43,578 nt of DNA. Source: Streptomyces sp. ISL-11. Lineage in GTDB: Bacteria; Actinomycetota; Actinomycetes; Streptomycetales; Streptomycetaceae. The position numbers and the translations under genes are program-made. Shown here piece after piece: positions 8,619-17,554 of this stretch. Below the pieces are notes generated by a model that was given only the letters and a program-made list of their open reading frames with translations, was not told where the DNA came from and ran no database searches. The DNA is taken from NCBI RefSeq assembly GCF_018614525.1, contig NZ_JAGGOL010000121.1, forward strand, positions 1 to 43,578, written 5' to 3'. Every line of letters begins with the position of its first letter. Positions within the stretch are counted from its first letter, which is position 1.

Positions 8619-8874
8619 CTGGGGCTGGGAGTACGACCCGGACGCCCGGCACGTGATCGGGGAGACCCCGAACCTCGCCTTCGTCGCCCTGGTGGAAGAG
8701 CGCGCCGACGAACTGGTCCGGGCGGCGGCCGCCCTCTACCTCGACGGCACCGCCTACCAGGGCCATTCGCCCGGCCTGCGGGAGGAGATCCTCCCGAACG
8801 GAATGTTCCAGTACCTCACTGCCGTGCGGCAGCAGCGCCTCTACATCGTCCACGTCACCCCCTGGCCGCTCTGA
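8611..8874 (+). CDS. Small protein coupled to the DUF6247-like gene, putative RelE/ParE-like toxin
   Basis: 87 aa from GTG 8611, inside the end of the preceding gene (stop 8616-8618). An upstream GTG at 8596 is possible but less likely. The sequence has an N-terminal helix region (LVEERADELVRAAAALY) and ends in alternating hydrophobic strands (FQYLTAVRQQRLYIVHVTPW). This is the strand order and closing sheet seen in RelE/ParE-type toxins, although similarity is weak and no family catalytic residues can be named with confidence. Role by inference from gene order only. Confidence 0.6.
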   Translation: MSDWGWEYDPDARHVIGETPNLAFVALVEERADELVRAAAALYLDGTAYQGHSPGLREEILPNGMFQYLTAVRQQRLYIVHVTPWPL

Positions 8875-8940
8875 CGGGCGGGCCCGGCCCGTTCGGCCCG
8901 GCCGCGGTTGTCGGCGCACCGTCGTACGCTGGGGTCACCC

Positions 8941-8966
8941 CGACCCGTATCGCACGTGTCGGGTCG
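8941..8966 (+). other. Hairpin in the mfd leader
   Basis: CGACCCG (8941-8947) pairs with CGGGTCG (8960-8966), 35 bp before mfd. A -10-like TACGCT lies at 8925-8930. Possible leader structure; no function assigned. Confidence 0.3.
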
Positions 8967-9001
8967 TTCGCGTTGTCCACCCCCGGGACGGGAAAGCCTC
9001 C

Positions 9002-12000
9002 ATGAGCCTGCACGGTCTGCTCGACGCCGTCGTCAATGATCCGGCGCTCGCCGAAGCGGTGAAGGCCGCGGCCGACGGCAACCGGCCGCACGTCGACCTG
9101 GTCGGCCCGCCCGCCGCGCGGCCCTTCGCCGTCGCCGCCCTCGCCCGGGAGGCCAAGCGCCCCGTGCTCGCGGTGACCGCCACCGGCCGGGAGGCCGAGG
9201 ACCTCGCGGCGGCCCTGCGCTCGCTGCTGCCGCCCGACGGCATCGTGGAGTACCCGGCGTGGGAGACGCTGCCGCACGAACGCCTCTCCCCGCGCTCCGA
9301 CACCGTCGGCCGCCGCCTGGCCGTGCTGCGCCGCCTCGCGCACCCGCGCGCCGACGATCCGGCCGCCGGGCCCGTCAGCGTGGTCGTCGCGCCCGTACGG
9401 TCCGTGCTCCAGCCGCAGGTCAAGGGGCTCGGCGAGCTGGAGCCGGTCTCCTTGCGCACCGGGCAGAGCGCCGACCTCGGCGAGGTCACCGAGGCGCTGG
9501 CCGCCGCCGCGTACGCCCGGGTCGAACTGGTCGAGAAGCGCGGCGAGTTCGCCGTCCGCGGCGGCATCCTCGATGTGTTCCCGCCGACGGAGGAGCACCC
9601 GCTGCGCGTCGAGTTCTGGGGCGACGACGTCGAGGAGATCCGTTACTTCAAGGTCGCCGACCAGCGGTCCCTGGAGGCCGCCGAGCACGGCCTGTGGGCG
9701 CCGCCCTGCCGTGAACTGCTGCTGACCGACAGCGTCCGCGGGCGCGCCGCGGCCCTCGCCGAGGAGCACCCGGAGCTGGGCGAGCTCCTCGGGAAGATCG
9801 CCGAGGGCATCGCGGTGGAGGGCATGGAGTCCCTCGCGCCCGTCCTGGTGGACGACATGGAGCTGCTGCTGGACGTGCTGCCGGCCGGTTCCATGGCGCT
9901 GGTCTGCGACCCCGAGCGGGTACGGACCCGGGCCGCGGACCTGGTGGCGACCTCGCAGGAGTTCCTCCAGGCGTCCTGGGCGGCCACCGCCGGCGGCGGC
10001 GAGGCCCCCATCGACGTGGACGCGGCCTCCCTGTGGGGCATCGCCGACGTCCGCGACCGCGCCCGCGAGCTGGGCATGATGTGGTGGTCGGTCAGCCCCT
10101 TCACGGCGGATGAGGACCTTGGGGGCGACACCCTCAAGCTCGGCATGCACGCCCCCGAGACCTACCGCGGCGACACCGCCCGCGCGCTGGCCGACACCAA
10201 GGGCTGGCTGGCCGACGGCTGGCGGACCGTGTTCGTCACCGAGGGGCACGGCCCCGCCGCCCGTACGGTGGAGGTCCTCGGCGGCGAGGGCATCGCCGCC
10301 CGCCTCGACGCGGACGTCGCCGAGCTGTCGCCGTCGGTCGTGCACGTCTCCTGCGCGAGCCTCGACAGCGGCTTCGTCGACCCCGGTCTGAGGATCGCGG
10401 TGCTGACCGAGACCGACCTCACCGGCCAGAAGTCCGCCAGCAAGGACCTGGGCCGGATGCCGGTCCGCCGCCGCAAGACCATCGACCCGCTCACCCTCCA
10501 GACGGGTGACTACATCGTCCACGAGCAGCACGGCGTCGGCCGCTACATCGAGATGGTGCAGCGCACCGTCCAGGGCGCCACCCGCGAGTACCTCCTCGTG
10601 GAGTACGCGCCCGCCAAGCGCGGCCAGCCCGGCGACCGCCTCTACATCCCCACCGACCAGCTGGAGCAGGTCACCAAGTACGTCGGTGGCGAGGCGCCCA
10701 CCCTGCACCGGCTCGGCGGCGCGGACTGGACGAAGACCAAGGCGCGCGCGAAGAAGGCCGTCAAGGAGATCGCCGCCGACCTGATCAAGCTCTACTCCGC
10801 GCGGATGGCGGCCCCCGGCCACACCTTCGGCCCCGACACCCCCTGGCAGCGCGAGCTGGAGGACGCCTTCCCGTACGCGGAGACGCCCGACCAGCTGACC
10901 ACCATCGCCGAGGTCAAGGAGGACATGGAGAAGTCTGTCCCCATGGACCGCCTGGTCTGCGGCGACGTCGGTTACGGCAAGACGGAGATCGCGGTGCGCG
11001 CCGCGTTCAAGGCGGTGCAGGACGGCAAGCAGGTGGCGGTGCTCGTGCCCACCACGCTGCTGGTCCAGCAGCACTTCGGGACGTTCTCCGAGCGGTACAG
11101 CCAGTTCCCCGTCGTGACGAAGGCGCTGTCCCGCTTCCAGACGGACACCGAGGCCAAGGCCGTGCTGGAGGGGCTGCGCGACGGCTCGGTCGACCTCGTC
11201 ATCGGCACGCACCGGCTGTTCTCGTCCGAGACGAAGTTCAAGGACCTGGGCCTGGTCATCGTGGACGAGGAGCAGCGCTTCGGCGTCGAGCACAAGGAGC
11301 AGCTGAAGAAGCTGCGCGCCAACGTCGACGTCCTGACGATGTCCGCCACGCCCATTCCCCGCACGCTGGAGATGGCGGTGACCGGCATCCGCGAGATGTC
11401 GACGATCACCACCCCGCCGGAGGAGCGCCACCCGGTGCTGACCTTCGTCGGCCCGTACGACCAGAAGCAGATCGGCGCGGCCGTCCGCCGTGAGCTGCTG
11501 CGCGAGGGCCAGGTCTTCTACATCCACAACCGGGTGGAGTCGATCGATCGGGCGGCGGCGCGGCTGCGGGAGATCATTCCCGAGGCGCGGATCCGCACGG
11601 CGCACGGTCAGATGGGCGAGTCGGCGCTGGAGCAGGTCGTGGTCGACTTCTGGGAGAAGAAGTTCGACGTGCTGGTCTCCACGACGATCGTGGAGTCCGG
11701 CATCGACATCTCCAACGCCAACACCCTGATCGTCGAGCGCGGCGACAACTTCGGCCTCTCCCAGCTGCACCAGCTGCGCGGCCGGGTGGGGCGCAGCCGC
11801 GAGCGCGGGTACGCCTATTTCCTCTACCCGCCGGAGAAGCCGCTGACGGAGACGGCGCACGAGCGGCTCGCGACGATCGCCCAGCACACCGAGATGGGTG
11901 CGGGCATGTACGTGGCGATGAAGGACCTGGAGATCCGTGGCGCGGGCAATCTGCTCGGTGGCGAGCAGTCCGGTCACATCGCGGGCGTCGGCTTCGACCT

Positions 12001-12529
12001 CTACATCCGGATGGTCGGTGAGGCGGTGGCCGACTACCGGGCCTCGGTGGAGGGCGGTGTCGAGGAGGAGCCGCCGCTGGAGGTGAAGATCGAGCTGCCG
12101 GTGGACGCGCACGTCCCGCACGACTACGCGCCGGGTGAGCGGCTGCGTCTGCAGGCGTACCGCGCCATCGCCTCCGCCAACAGCGAGGAGGACATCCGCG
12201 CGGTCCGTGAGGAGCTCACCGACCGGTACGGCAAGCTGCCGGAGCCGGTGGAGAACCTGCTGCTGGTCGCGGGGCTGCGGATGCTGGCCCGCGCGTGCGG
12301 GGTCGCGGACATCACCCTCCAGGGTTCGAACGTGCGCTTCGGGCCGGTGGAGCTGCGCGAGTCGCAGGAGCTGCGGCTCAAGCGGCTGCATCCGCGGACG
12401 GTCATGAAGCCGGCCACCCGGCAGATCCTGGTGCCGCGCCCGGCGACCCGTCCCATCGGCGGCAAGCCGCTGGTCGGCCGGGAACTGCTGGCGTGGACCG
12501 GTGAGTTCCTGACGACGATCCTGGGCTAG
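9002..12529 (+). CDS. mfd: Transcription-repair coupling factor Mfd
   Basis: 1175 aa, full family length. Residues ~1-200 are the UvrB-homology (UvrA-binding) module, ~480-560 the RNA-polymerase interaction domain (GDYIVHEQHGVGRY), and ~600-950 the RecG-like translocase with Walker A GDVGYGKT (654-661), DEEQ box (755-758), SATPIPRTL, and motif VI region QLRGRVGRSRERGY. The C-terminal D7 autoinhibitory domain closes the protein. Mfd removes RNA polymerase stalled at lesions and recruits UvrA. GGGAAAG lies 7 bp before ATG 9002. The TAG stop (12527-12529) is part of the CTAG end of a repeat element, so the element was inserted exactly at the gene's end without altering the protein. Confidence 0.98.
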   Translation: MSLHGLLDAVVNDPALAEAVKAAADGNRPHVDLVGPPAARPFAVAALAREAKRPVLAVTATGREAEDLAAALRSLLPPDGIVEYPAWETLPHERLSPRSDTVGRRLAVLRRLAHPRADDPAAGPVSVVVAPVRSVLQPQVKGLGELEPVSLRTGQSADLGEVTEALAAAAYARVELVEKRGEFAVRGGILDVFPPTEEHPLRVEFWGDDVEEIRYFKVADQRSLEAAEHGLWAPPCRELLLTDSVRGRAAALAEEHPELGELLGKIAEGIAVEGMESLAPVLVDDMELLLDVLPAGSMALVCDPERVRTRAADLVATSQEFLQASWAATAGGGEAPIDVDAASLWGIADVRDRARELGMMWWSVSPFTADEDLGGDTLKLGMHAPETYRGDTARALADTKGWLADGWRTVFVTEGHGPAARTVEVLGGEGIAARLDADVAELSPSVVHVSCASLDSGFVDPGLRIAVLTETDLTGQKSASKDLGRMPVRRRKTIDPLTLQTGDYIVHEQHGVGRYIEMVQRTVQGATREYLLVEYAPAKRGQPGDRLYIPTDQLEQVTKYVGGEAPTLHRLGGADWTKTKARAKKAVKEIAADLIKLYSARMAAPGHTFGPDTPWQRELEDAFPYAETPDQLTTIAEVKEDMEKSVPMDRLVCGDVGYGKTEIAVRAAFKAVQDGKQVAVLVPTTLLVQQHFGTFSERYSQFPVVTKALSRFQTDTEAKAVLEGLRDGSVDLVIGTHRLFSSETKFKDLGLVIVDEEQRFGVEHKEQLKKLRANVDVLTMSATPIPRTLEMAVTGIREMSTITTPPEERHPVLTFVGPYDQKQIGAAVRRELLREGQVFYIHNRVESIDRAAARLREIIPEARIRTAHGQMGESALEQVVVDFWEKKFDVLVSTTIVESGIDISNANTLIVERGDNFGLSQLHQLRGRVGRSRERGYAYFLYPPEKPLTETAHERLATIAQHTEMGAGMYVAMKDLEIRGAGNLLGGEQSGHIAGVGFDLYIRMVGEAVADYRASVEGGVEEEPPLEVKIELPVDAHVPHDYAPGERLRLQAYRAIASANSEEDIRAVREELTDRYGKLPEPVENLLLVAGLRMLARACGVADITLQGSNVRFGPVELRESQELRLKRLHPRTVMKPATRQILVPRPATRPIGGKPLVGRELLAWTGEFLTTILG

Positions 12530-12772
12530 GCGGTGTCCGGTGGGTCTCCGGCCGCGGGCCGTTTCTTTGCCGCCTGCGGCGGCGGGCGCCCTGCGGGCGC
12601 GTCCTCAATCGCCGGACAGGCTTGATTTTCGGCTGAGCTCAGCCGCTTTCAGCCTGTCTGGGGGCACCTCCCAGCGGTAGCTGGGGGAGATTGAGGGCAC
12701 CACCGCGCAGCGGGGGTGCGCACGACACCGCCCGCGACACCCGCTCACATGATCCGCCGGGCACGGCCCAGG
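12526..12772 (-). mobile_element. Palindromic dispersed element, copy A (MITE-like)
   Basis: About 247 bp, inverted relative to copies B-D. It starts CTAGGCGGTGTCCGG at the mfd stop and ends GATCCGCCGGGCACGGCCCAGG, where the second CTAG has decayed to CCAG. Inside are the paired segments CCTCAATCGCCGGACAGGCT and a partner reading toward GATTGAGG, a TGAGCTCAGC centre, and outer arms GCCGCCTGCGGCGGCGGGCG and CACCACCGCGCAGCG found in the other copies. An inserted GGGGGCACCTCCCAGCGG-type segment is shared with copy C. No coding capacity. Confidence 0.75.
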
Positions 12773-12977
12773 GCACCCGGAAGGGGCGGTTCCCGGCGCC
12801 CGCGGTCGTGTGCGTCCCCGGTCGGGGGGCGCGCCGCCGCGGGCGTCCGTGCGGTGAGCGGGTGTGCGCCTTTCGCGCCGTTTGTCGATGTCGTGACCAG
12901 GACAGCTTTCCCGTGTTCGGGTGGGGGCGGCCCCGGTGCCCGGCCCACGCCGCCGCTTCACAGACGGGACGCCTGCC

Positions 12978-13733
12978 TTGCCACGCTTCACGCCGCCCGC
13001 GCTTCGTACGCCCGCCACCCGCCGCGCCGCCGCTCTCGCCCTCGCCGCGCTGCTCGCCGCCGCCGGATGCTCCTCCGGTGGTGACGGGAAGAAGGACGGG
13101 GAGAAAGGGGACGGCGCCAAGGGCTCCGCCGGCAGCGCCCTGAAGGCCGTCTCCTCACTGGACGTCAAGAAGAACGCGTCCAAGGAGGGATACACCCGGA
13201 GCAAGTTCGGCCAGGCGTGGGCCGACACCGACGGCAACCGCTGCGGCACCCGCGACGACATACTCAAGCGCGACCTGACCGGGGTGGAGTTCGGCGACGG
13301 CCGCTGCCAGGTCACCTCCGGCACGCTCGCCAAGGACCCGTACACCGGCAAGTCCGTGAAGTTCGAGCGGGGCAGCAGCAAGATCGACATCGATCATGTG
13401 GTGGCGCTGTCCGACGCGTGGCAGAAGGGCGCGGCCCAGTGGCCCGATGCCAAGCGCGTCGCGCTGGCCAACGACCCGCTCAACCTCATAGCGGCCGACG
13501 CCTCCGCCAACCGCAGCAAGGGCGACGGCGACGCGGCGGCCTGGCTGCCGGACAACAAGGCGTACCGCTGCGACTACATCGCCCAGCAGGTCGCGGTGAA
13601 GAAGAAGTACGGCCTGTGGGTGACCGGCGCGGAGAAGGACGCGATGGTGAAGGTCCTCTCCTCGTGCCCCACCCGCAGGCTGCCCTCCGGCGGCAACCCG
13701 ACCGAGGCGCCGGCCCGCTTCACGACCCGGTGA
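12978..13733 (+). CDS. Secreted lipoprotein HNH (DUF1524-type) nuclease
   Basis: 251 aa from TTG 12978, which gives a clean lipoprotein signal: basic start, hydrophobic core, lipobox LLAAAGC with Cys31. A GGGAC is the only weak ribosome site, and an upstream ATG at 12921 cannot be excluded. After a Gly/Lys-rich linker, the domain carries DIDHVVALSDAW (D139, H140), NDPLNLIAADASANRSKG (N165, N178, K181) and CDYIAQQVAVKKKYGLWV. These are the His-Asn-His type metal and catalytic positions of the HNH/DUF1524 family used by many streptomycete secreted DNases. It should degrade nucleic acids outside the membrane. The gene converges on the DUF2079 gene with 6 bp between stops. Confidence 0.88.
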   Translation: MPRFTPPALRTPATRRAAALALAALLAAAGCSSGGDGKKDGEKGDGAKGSAGSALKAVSSLDVKKNASKEGYTRSKFGQAWADTDGNRCGTRDDILKRDLTGVEFGDGRCQVTSGTLAKDPYTGKSVKFERGSSKIDIDHVVALSDAWQKGAAQWPDAKRVALANDPLNLIAADASANRSKGDGDAAAWLPDNKAYRCDYIAQQVAVKKKYGLWVTGAEKDAMVKVLSSCPTRRLPSGGNPTEAPARFTTR

Positions 13734-13739
13734 CCCGCC

Positions 13740-15197
13740 TCACGGTGCGGTGCGCTTGAGCACGGTGTAGCCGCCCTCGGCGCCCACGAGGTCGTACCGG
13801 ACGCCGGGGTGCAGGGTCCCCGCGTCGGTGATCAGGTCCTGGGCGGTCTTCCCGTCGGTGGCGTGCAGGGCTATGTAGTCGGGGGTGACGCCGCGGGTGT
13901 CGCCGATCCACAGCACCTGGCAGCGGCCGGCGAGGCGGCTTATGGGACCGATGTCGGATTCGACCGTGGCGCCGTCGGGGATGCGCGCCAGGAGGCGTTC
14001 GGCGGCGCGGACGCCCTCGGAGACGCGGTAGGTGTCCGGCTGGGTCAGCCCGTAGAGCGGCAGCGAGGCGGTCAGCGCGAGCGCCGCGGCCAGGACGGCG
14101 CCGGGCAGGTGGTGTGCGTACGAGCTCAGCCAGGGGCGGCGGCTGCGCCGGGCGCCGGTGAGCGCGTCGGTGAGGGCGATGAACACGATGGGCATGAGCA
14201 CGGCGCTGTAGTGCCAGTCGGTGCCCCAGTAGTGATCGTCGTGGGAGGCGAACCGCCAGCCCAGGGTGGGCAGCGCGACGATCAGCAGCGGTGAGCGCAG
14301 CGCGAGGAGGCCGGTGGTCGGCAGCAGCACCCACAGCAGCGTGCGGACGGCGGTGTCCGGGGGGATCGTCGGGGCGGGGCCGTCACCGCCGCCGATCTTG
14401 TTCCAGTAGTCGTAGGCGCCGCCGGTGTTGAAGCCGGGGATGACCACGCCGAGGGCCAGGACGGTGGCGGCGAGGCCGAAGGAGACGAGGCCGACGGCGA
14501 GCGCCGCCGTGCGCGGGTCCCGGCGGGTGCCGCGCAGCCTGATCAGCAGGACCGCGCCGATCGCGGCCACCGTGACGCCGAGGTCCTCCTTGACGAGGAC
14601 GAGCGGCAGCGCCCACCACATCGCGGCCCGCCAGCGCCCGCGCACCACCGCTTCCAGCGAGAAGGCCAGCAGCGGCATCGCGAAGGCGATCTCGTGGAAG
14701 TCGAAGTCGACGGCGCGCTGGACGCCCCAGGAGAGGCCGTAGGCGACGCCGATGGCCAGCCCGCGTTTGCGGCCCAGCAGTCCGGCGGCGAGCCGGGTGA
14801 CCGGGAGGGCGGACAGCGCGAAGAGGGCGGCCTGCGCGACGAGCAGGGTGAGCGGGCCGGGGAAGAGCCGGTAGAGGGGTGCGAGGAGCGCCGTGACCGG
14901 GCTGAAGTGGTCGCCCAGGACGTTGGTGCCCGGCCCCTTCAGGTCGGCTATGGGCGCCTGGAGGTGGGCGTAGCCGCGTATGGCCTGCTCGAAGATGCCC
15001 AGGTCCCAGGACATCGTCAGCATGCGGCGGTGCCGGCACACCGACAGGGCGGTGAAGAGGAGGAAGAGGACGGCGGACACCCAGTACGGGTCGAGCCGCG
15101 GCGAGCGCAGGGCGAGGGTGCGCGCGCGGCCGCCGGTCGCCGTACCGGCCGTGTGCCGGCCCGGTGCCGGGGCGGTGGCGGCTGCGGCCGGGTCCAT
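13740..15197 (-). CDS. DUF2079 polytopic membrane protein
   Basis: 485 aa from ATG 15197 with GGAAGAAGAGGA upstream. After a ~30-residue cytoplasmic Ala/Gly/Arg tail come ten or so hydrophobic helices. The conserved DUF2079 features are SWDLGIFEQAIRGYAH and LGDHFSPVTALLAPLYRLFPGP near the N-terminus, FDFHEIAFAMPLLAF and LVKEDLG in the middle, and SHDDHYWGTDWHYSAVLMPI later. The acidic motif on the first loop and the overall topology resemble GT-C type lipid-linked glycosyltransferases, but enzymatic function is unproven for this family. It stands alone. Confidence 0.9.
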   Translation of the reverse strand: MDPAAAATAPAPGRHTAGTATGGRARTLALRSPRLDPYWVSAVLFLLFTALSVCRHRRMLTMSWDLGIFEQAIRGYAHLQAPIADLKGPGTNVLGDHFSPVTALLAPLYRLFPGPLTLLVAQAALFALSALPVTRLAAGLLGRKRGLAIGVAYGLSWGVQRAVDFDFHEIAFAMPLLAFSLEAVVRGRWRAAMWWALPLVLVKEDLGVTVAAIGAVLLIRLRGTRRDPRTAALAVGLVSFGLAATVLALGVVIPGFNTGGAYDYWNKIGGGDGPAPTIPPDTAVRTLLWVLLPTTGLLALRSPLLIVALPTLGWRFASHDDHYWGTDWHYSAVLMPIVFIALTDALTGARRSRRPWLSSYAHHLPGAVLAAALALTASLPLYGLTQPDTYRVSEGVRAAERLLARIPDGATVESDIGPISRLAGRCQVLWIGDTRGVTPDYIALHATDGKTAQDLITDAGTLHPGVRYDLVGAEGGYTVLKRTAP

Positions 15198-15544
15198 GCG
15201 GGGTCCTCTTCTTCCTGGGTTCGTCTTCGTTCAGGGTTCTTCGGGCTCGGGCGGGTTCGTCCGGAGTGCTTCCGGGGTTCGTCCGGGGTTCTCCCGGGGC
15301 CCGAGGAGTGACTGTCGGAAAAGATACGCGGAGCCCGTCGGTGCCCGGTCCCCCTTCCGGAGACGAGGTACGGCGGGAACCGGTTCAGTCCCCGTTCATC
15401 CCCTCTTCTCCCGGTCCTCCTGCCGGCCCCTCTCCCGGCCCGCGCATCCTCACGGCCCGCGAATCGTTGGTCGAACCGGTGGCCCGGATCACACCGACTC
15501 CCTAACATCGAGGGACCGTCGCACGATCTTTGCCGGGAGGCTTC
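15198..15544. other. Intergenic region between divergent DUF2079 and SurA-N genes
   Basis: 347 bp without a credible gene. At 15228-15300 there is a short imperfect tandem repeat of a GGGTTCGTCCGGAG-like unit (about four degenerate copies). Near 15503-15508 a TAACAT could be the -10 of the downstream lipoprotein gene. I see no clear operator. Confidence 0.4.
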
Positions 15545-16162
15545 ATGATCCGCCGAAGGACCGCGCTCGCCCTCTCCGCCGTCGCCCTGCTCGCCGCGGC
15601 GCCCGCCCTCACCGCGTGCGGTGCGACGGCCCACCCCGGCGCCGCGGCCGTCGTGGGCCACGACCGGATCACCGTCTCCGAGGTCCAGCGCCAGGTCGCG
15701 GACGTCCGCGAGGCCCAGCGCTCCTCCCCGCAGGCGCAGCAGCCGGCGGCCAACGGCGCCCGGCTCGGCCAGGACACCCTGGTCCGCCTCATCCAGTACC
15801 GGATCGTGGAGAAGGCCGGCGAGGACAACGGCATCGGGACGGCCCGCCGCGAGCTCCAGGAGCAGCGCCTGCGAATCGACCGGGCCAACGGCGGCGCCGA
15901 GGCGGTCCAGGCCCGGTTCCTCGCGCTCGGCATCGCGCCCGACCAGATCGAACGCGCCCTGACCGTGGAGCTCGTCCGCACCAAGCTCGACGCCAAGTTC
16001 GGCGCCGAGCGCACCAACGCGATCCTGACGCGCACGTCCGAGAAGCTGCGCGTCGACGTCAACCCCCGCTACGGCACCTGGGACGCCCGGCGCGGCACGA
16101 CCGGTCCCGCGCGGGAACCCTGGCTGCGGGCCACTCCGCCGTTGGGCGAGCGCCCGGCTTGA
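15545..16162 (+). CDS. SurA N-terminal domain lipoprotein
   Basis: 205 aa from ATG 15545 (GGGAGG 5 bp upstream). Signal peptide with lipobox ALTAC, Cys25. The mature part opens AAAVVGHDRITVSEVQRQV, the beta-hairpin plus helix start typical of SurA/trigger-factor-like chaperone domains. Helices continue through LVRLIQYRIVEKAGEDNGI and a conserved ALGIAPDQIERALTVELVRTKL segment. There is no peptidyl-prolyl isomerase (parvulin) domain, so any foldase role would be chaperone only. It lies upstream of mazG, separated by repeat element B. Confidence 0.88.
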   Translation: MIRRRTALALSAVALLAAAPALTACGATAHPGAAAVVGHDRITVSEVQRQVADVREAQRSSPQAQQPAANGARLGQDTLVRLIQYRIVEKAGEDNGIGTARRELQEQRLRIDRANGGAEAVQARFLALGIAPDQIERALTVELVRTKLDAKFGAERTNAILTRTSEKLRVDVNPRYGTWDARRGTTGPAREPWLRATPPLGERPA

Positions 16163-16184
16163 GCCGCGCTGCCCGCCGTCGGCG

Positions 16185-16448
16185 GGTCATGTGAGTGGGC
16201 GGCTGCGGGCCGTGTCGTCCGCACCACCGCTGCGCGGCGGTGTCCTCAATCGCCGGACGGGCTGAAGTGGGCTGAGCCCAGCCGCAATCGTGCCCGTACG
16301 GGGCTGAAGGGGCTGAGCCCAGCGCAATCAAGCCCGTCCGGCGATTGAGGACGCGCCCGCAGGGCGCCCGCCGCCGCAGGCGGCAAAGCAGCCCGCCCCG
16401 CCGCAGGCGGCCAGGCCCGCAGCCGAAGATCCGCCGCGCACCGCCTAG
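16185..16448 (+). mobile_element. Palindromic dispersed element, copy B (MITE-like)
   Basis: About 260 bp with degenerate left end (CGGCGGGTCATGTGAGTG) and right end CGCGCACCGCCTAGG. It contains TCCTCAATCGCCGGACGG and, 75 bp on, its reverse complement CCGTCCGGCGATTGAGG. The CACCACCGCTGCGCGG arm is on the left and the GCCCGCCGCCGCAGGCGG arm on the right. A short internal duplication repeats the GGGCTGAGCCCAGC centre. Its right-hand CTAG is part of the mazG -10 box. The left boundary is approximate. Confidence 0.7.
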
Positions 16449-16451
16449 GCT
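16446..16451 (+). promoter_or_regulatory. -10 box of mazG, leaderless arrangement
   Basis: TAGGCT is followed by exactly 6 nt and then the GTG start at 16458. Transcription would begin at or next to the start codon, giving a leaderless mRNA; no ribosome site is present. The TAG belongs to the CTAG end of element B. Confidence 0.6.
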
Positions 16452-16457
16452 CAAGGC

Positions 16458-17426
16458 GTGAACGACTCCGCACCCGGCCGCATCGTCCTGCTCACCACCA
16501 GCCACCGAGTCGCGCCCGGCCTGCTGTCCTGGCCCGCCTGGCAGGCGCTCCGCGCCGCCGACCGGGTGCTGTGCGCCGACGCCGACCACCCGCAGCTGCC
16601 CTATCTGCGGGAGGCGGGCATCGAGGTCGAACACGGCTCGGCGACCGCCCGCGAGCTGGTCGACTACTGCCTGACGGGCCGCGGTGCCGTGGTGCTGGCC
16701 TCCGCCGACGGGGAGCCGGCGCTCACCGACGGCCTGGCCCGGCTGGCCGGCTCCGGCCGCGAGACGATGCCGGCCCTGGAGCTGCTCCCCGGTTCGTACG
16801 ACCTGCCGGGCGCCCGGCTGCTGGACCTGGTCCAGGTGATGGACCGGATCCGCGTGGCCTGCCCGTGGAGCGGTGTGCGCACCCACGAGGACCTGGCGAA
16901 GTACGGCCTGGAGGAGATGTACGAGCTCCTGGAGGCCATCGAGACGGGCGACCGGGAGGCCGTGCGCGAGGAGCTCGGCGACGTGCTGCTCCAGGTGGTC
17001 TTCCACGCCCGGATCGCGCAGGACGATCCGGACGAGCCGTTCTCCGTCGACGACGTGGCGGGCACCATCGTGGACAAGCTCATCCACCGCCACCCGCACG
17101 TCTTCGGAGAGGAGTCCGCCGAGACGCCCGAGGACGTCAAGGCGCACTGGATACAGAGGAAGGCGGTGGAGAAGGGCCGCGAGTCGGTCACCGAGGGCGT
17201 GCCCCTGGGCCAGCCGGCCCTGGCCCTCGCCGCGAAGCTGGCCTCCCGGGTCCGTACGGAGGGCATCGACGTGCCGCTCCCGCACGGGGACGGCGTGGGC
17301 TACGAACTGCTGGCGCTGGCGGTACGGGCCGAGGCGGCGGGCGTCGACCCGGAGACCGCGCTGCGGGCCGCGGCGCGCACCTTCCGCGACGCGATCCGCG
17401 CCGAGGAGGACCGGAACAGGGCCTGA
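16458..17426 (+). CDS. mazG: Nucleoside triphosphate pyrophosphohydrolase MazG
   Basis: 322 aa. Residues ~1-115 are the actinobacterial N-terminal extension (ITTSHRVAPGL-like Rossmann strand region). The MazG domain follows CPWSGVRTHEDL: metal ligands EExxE at E152/E153/E156 and ExxD at E172/D175, then VVFHARIAQDD. A second conserved block is IIHRHPHVFGEE-like (LIHRHPHVFG) with HWIQRKAVEKG. It hydrolyses (d)NTPs to monophosphates and PPi, cleaning oxidised or non-canonical nucleotides and affecting stress nucleotide pools. GTG 16458 is the start because a -10 box sits 6 nt before it. Confidence 0.95.
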   Translation: MNDSAPGRIVLLTTSHRVAPGLLSWPAWQALRAADRVLCADADHPQLPYLREAGIEVEHGSATARELVDYCLTGRGAVVLASADGEPALTDGLARLAGSGRETMPALELLPGSYDLPGARLLDLVQVMDRIRVACPWSGVRTHEDLAKYGLEEMYELLEAIETGDREAVREELGDVLLQVVFHARIAQDDPDEPFSVDDVAGTIVDKLIHRHPHVFGEESAETPEDVKAHWIQRKAVEKGRESVTEGVPLGQPALALAAKLASRVRTEGIDVPLPHGDGVGYELLALAVRAEAAGVDPETALRAAARTFRDAIRAEEDRNRA

Positions 17427-17554
17427 GGCCGGCCGGGCCCCGGCGGCAGCCTACGGACGCGTCGGCCGGGACCTCGGGGAAGGCTTGCCGGCTTCGGGCA
17501 CCCGTTCGGCCTAGGTGCCGACTTGTCCGGGCGGCCTCCGGGTACCCGAGACCC

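Noticed and set aside
8855..12391. Very long minus-strand open frame opposite mfd
   Set aside because: High-GC antisense frame with Arg/Ala/Gly/His-rich, family-less sequence; mfd is unambiguous on the plus strand.
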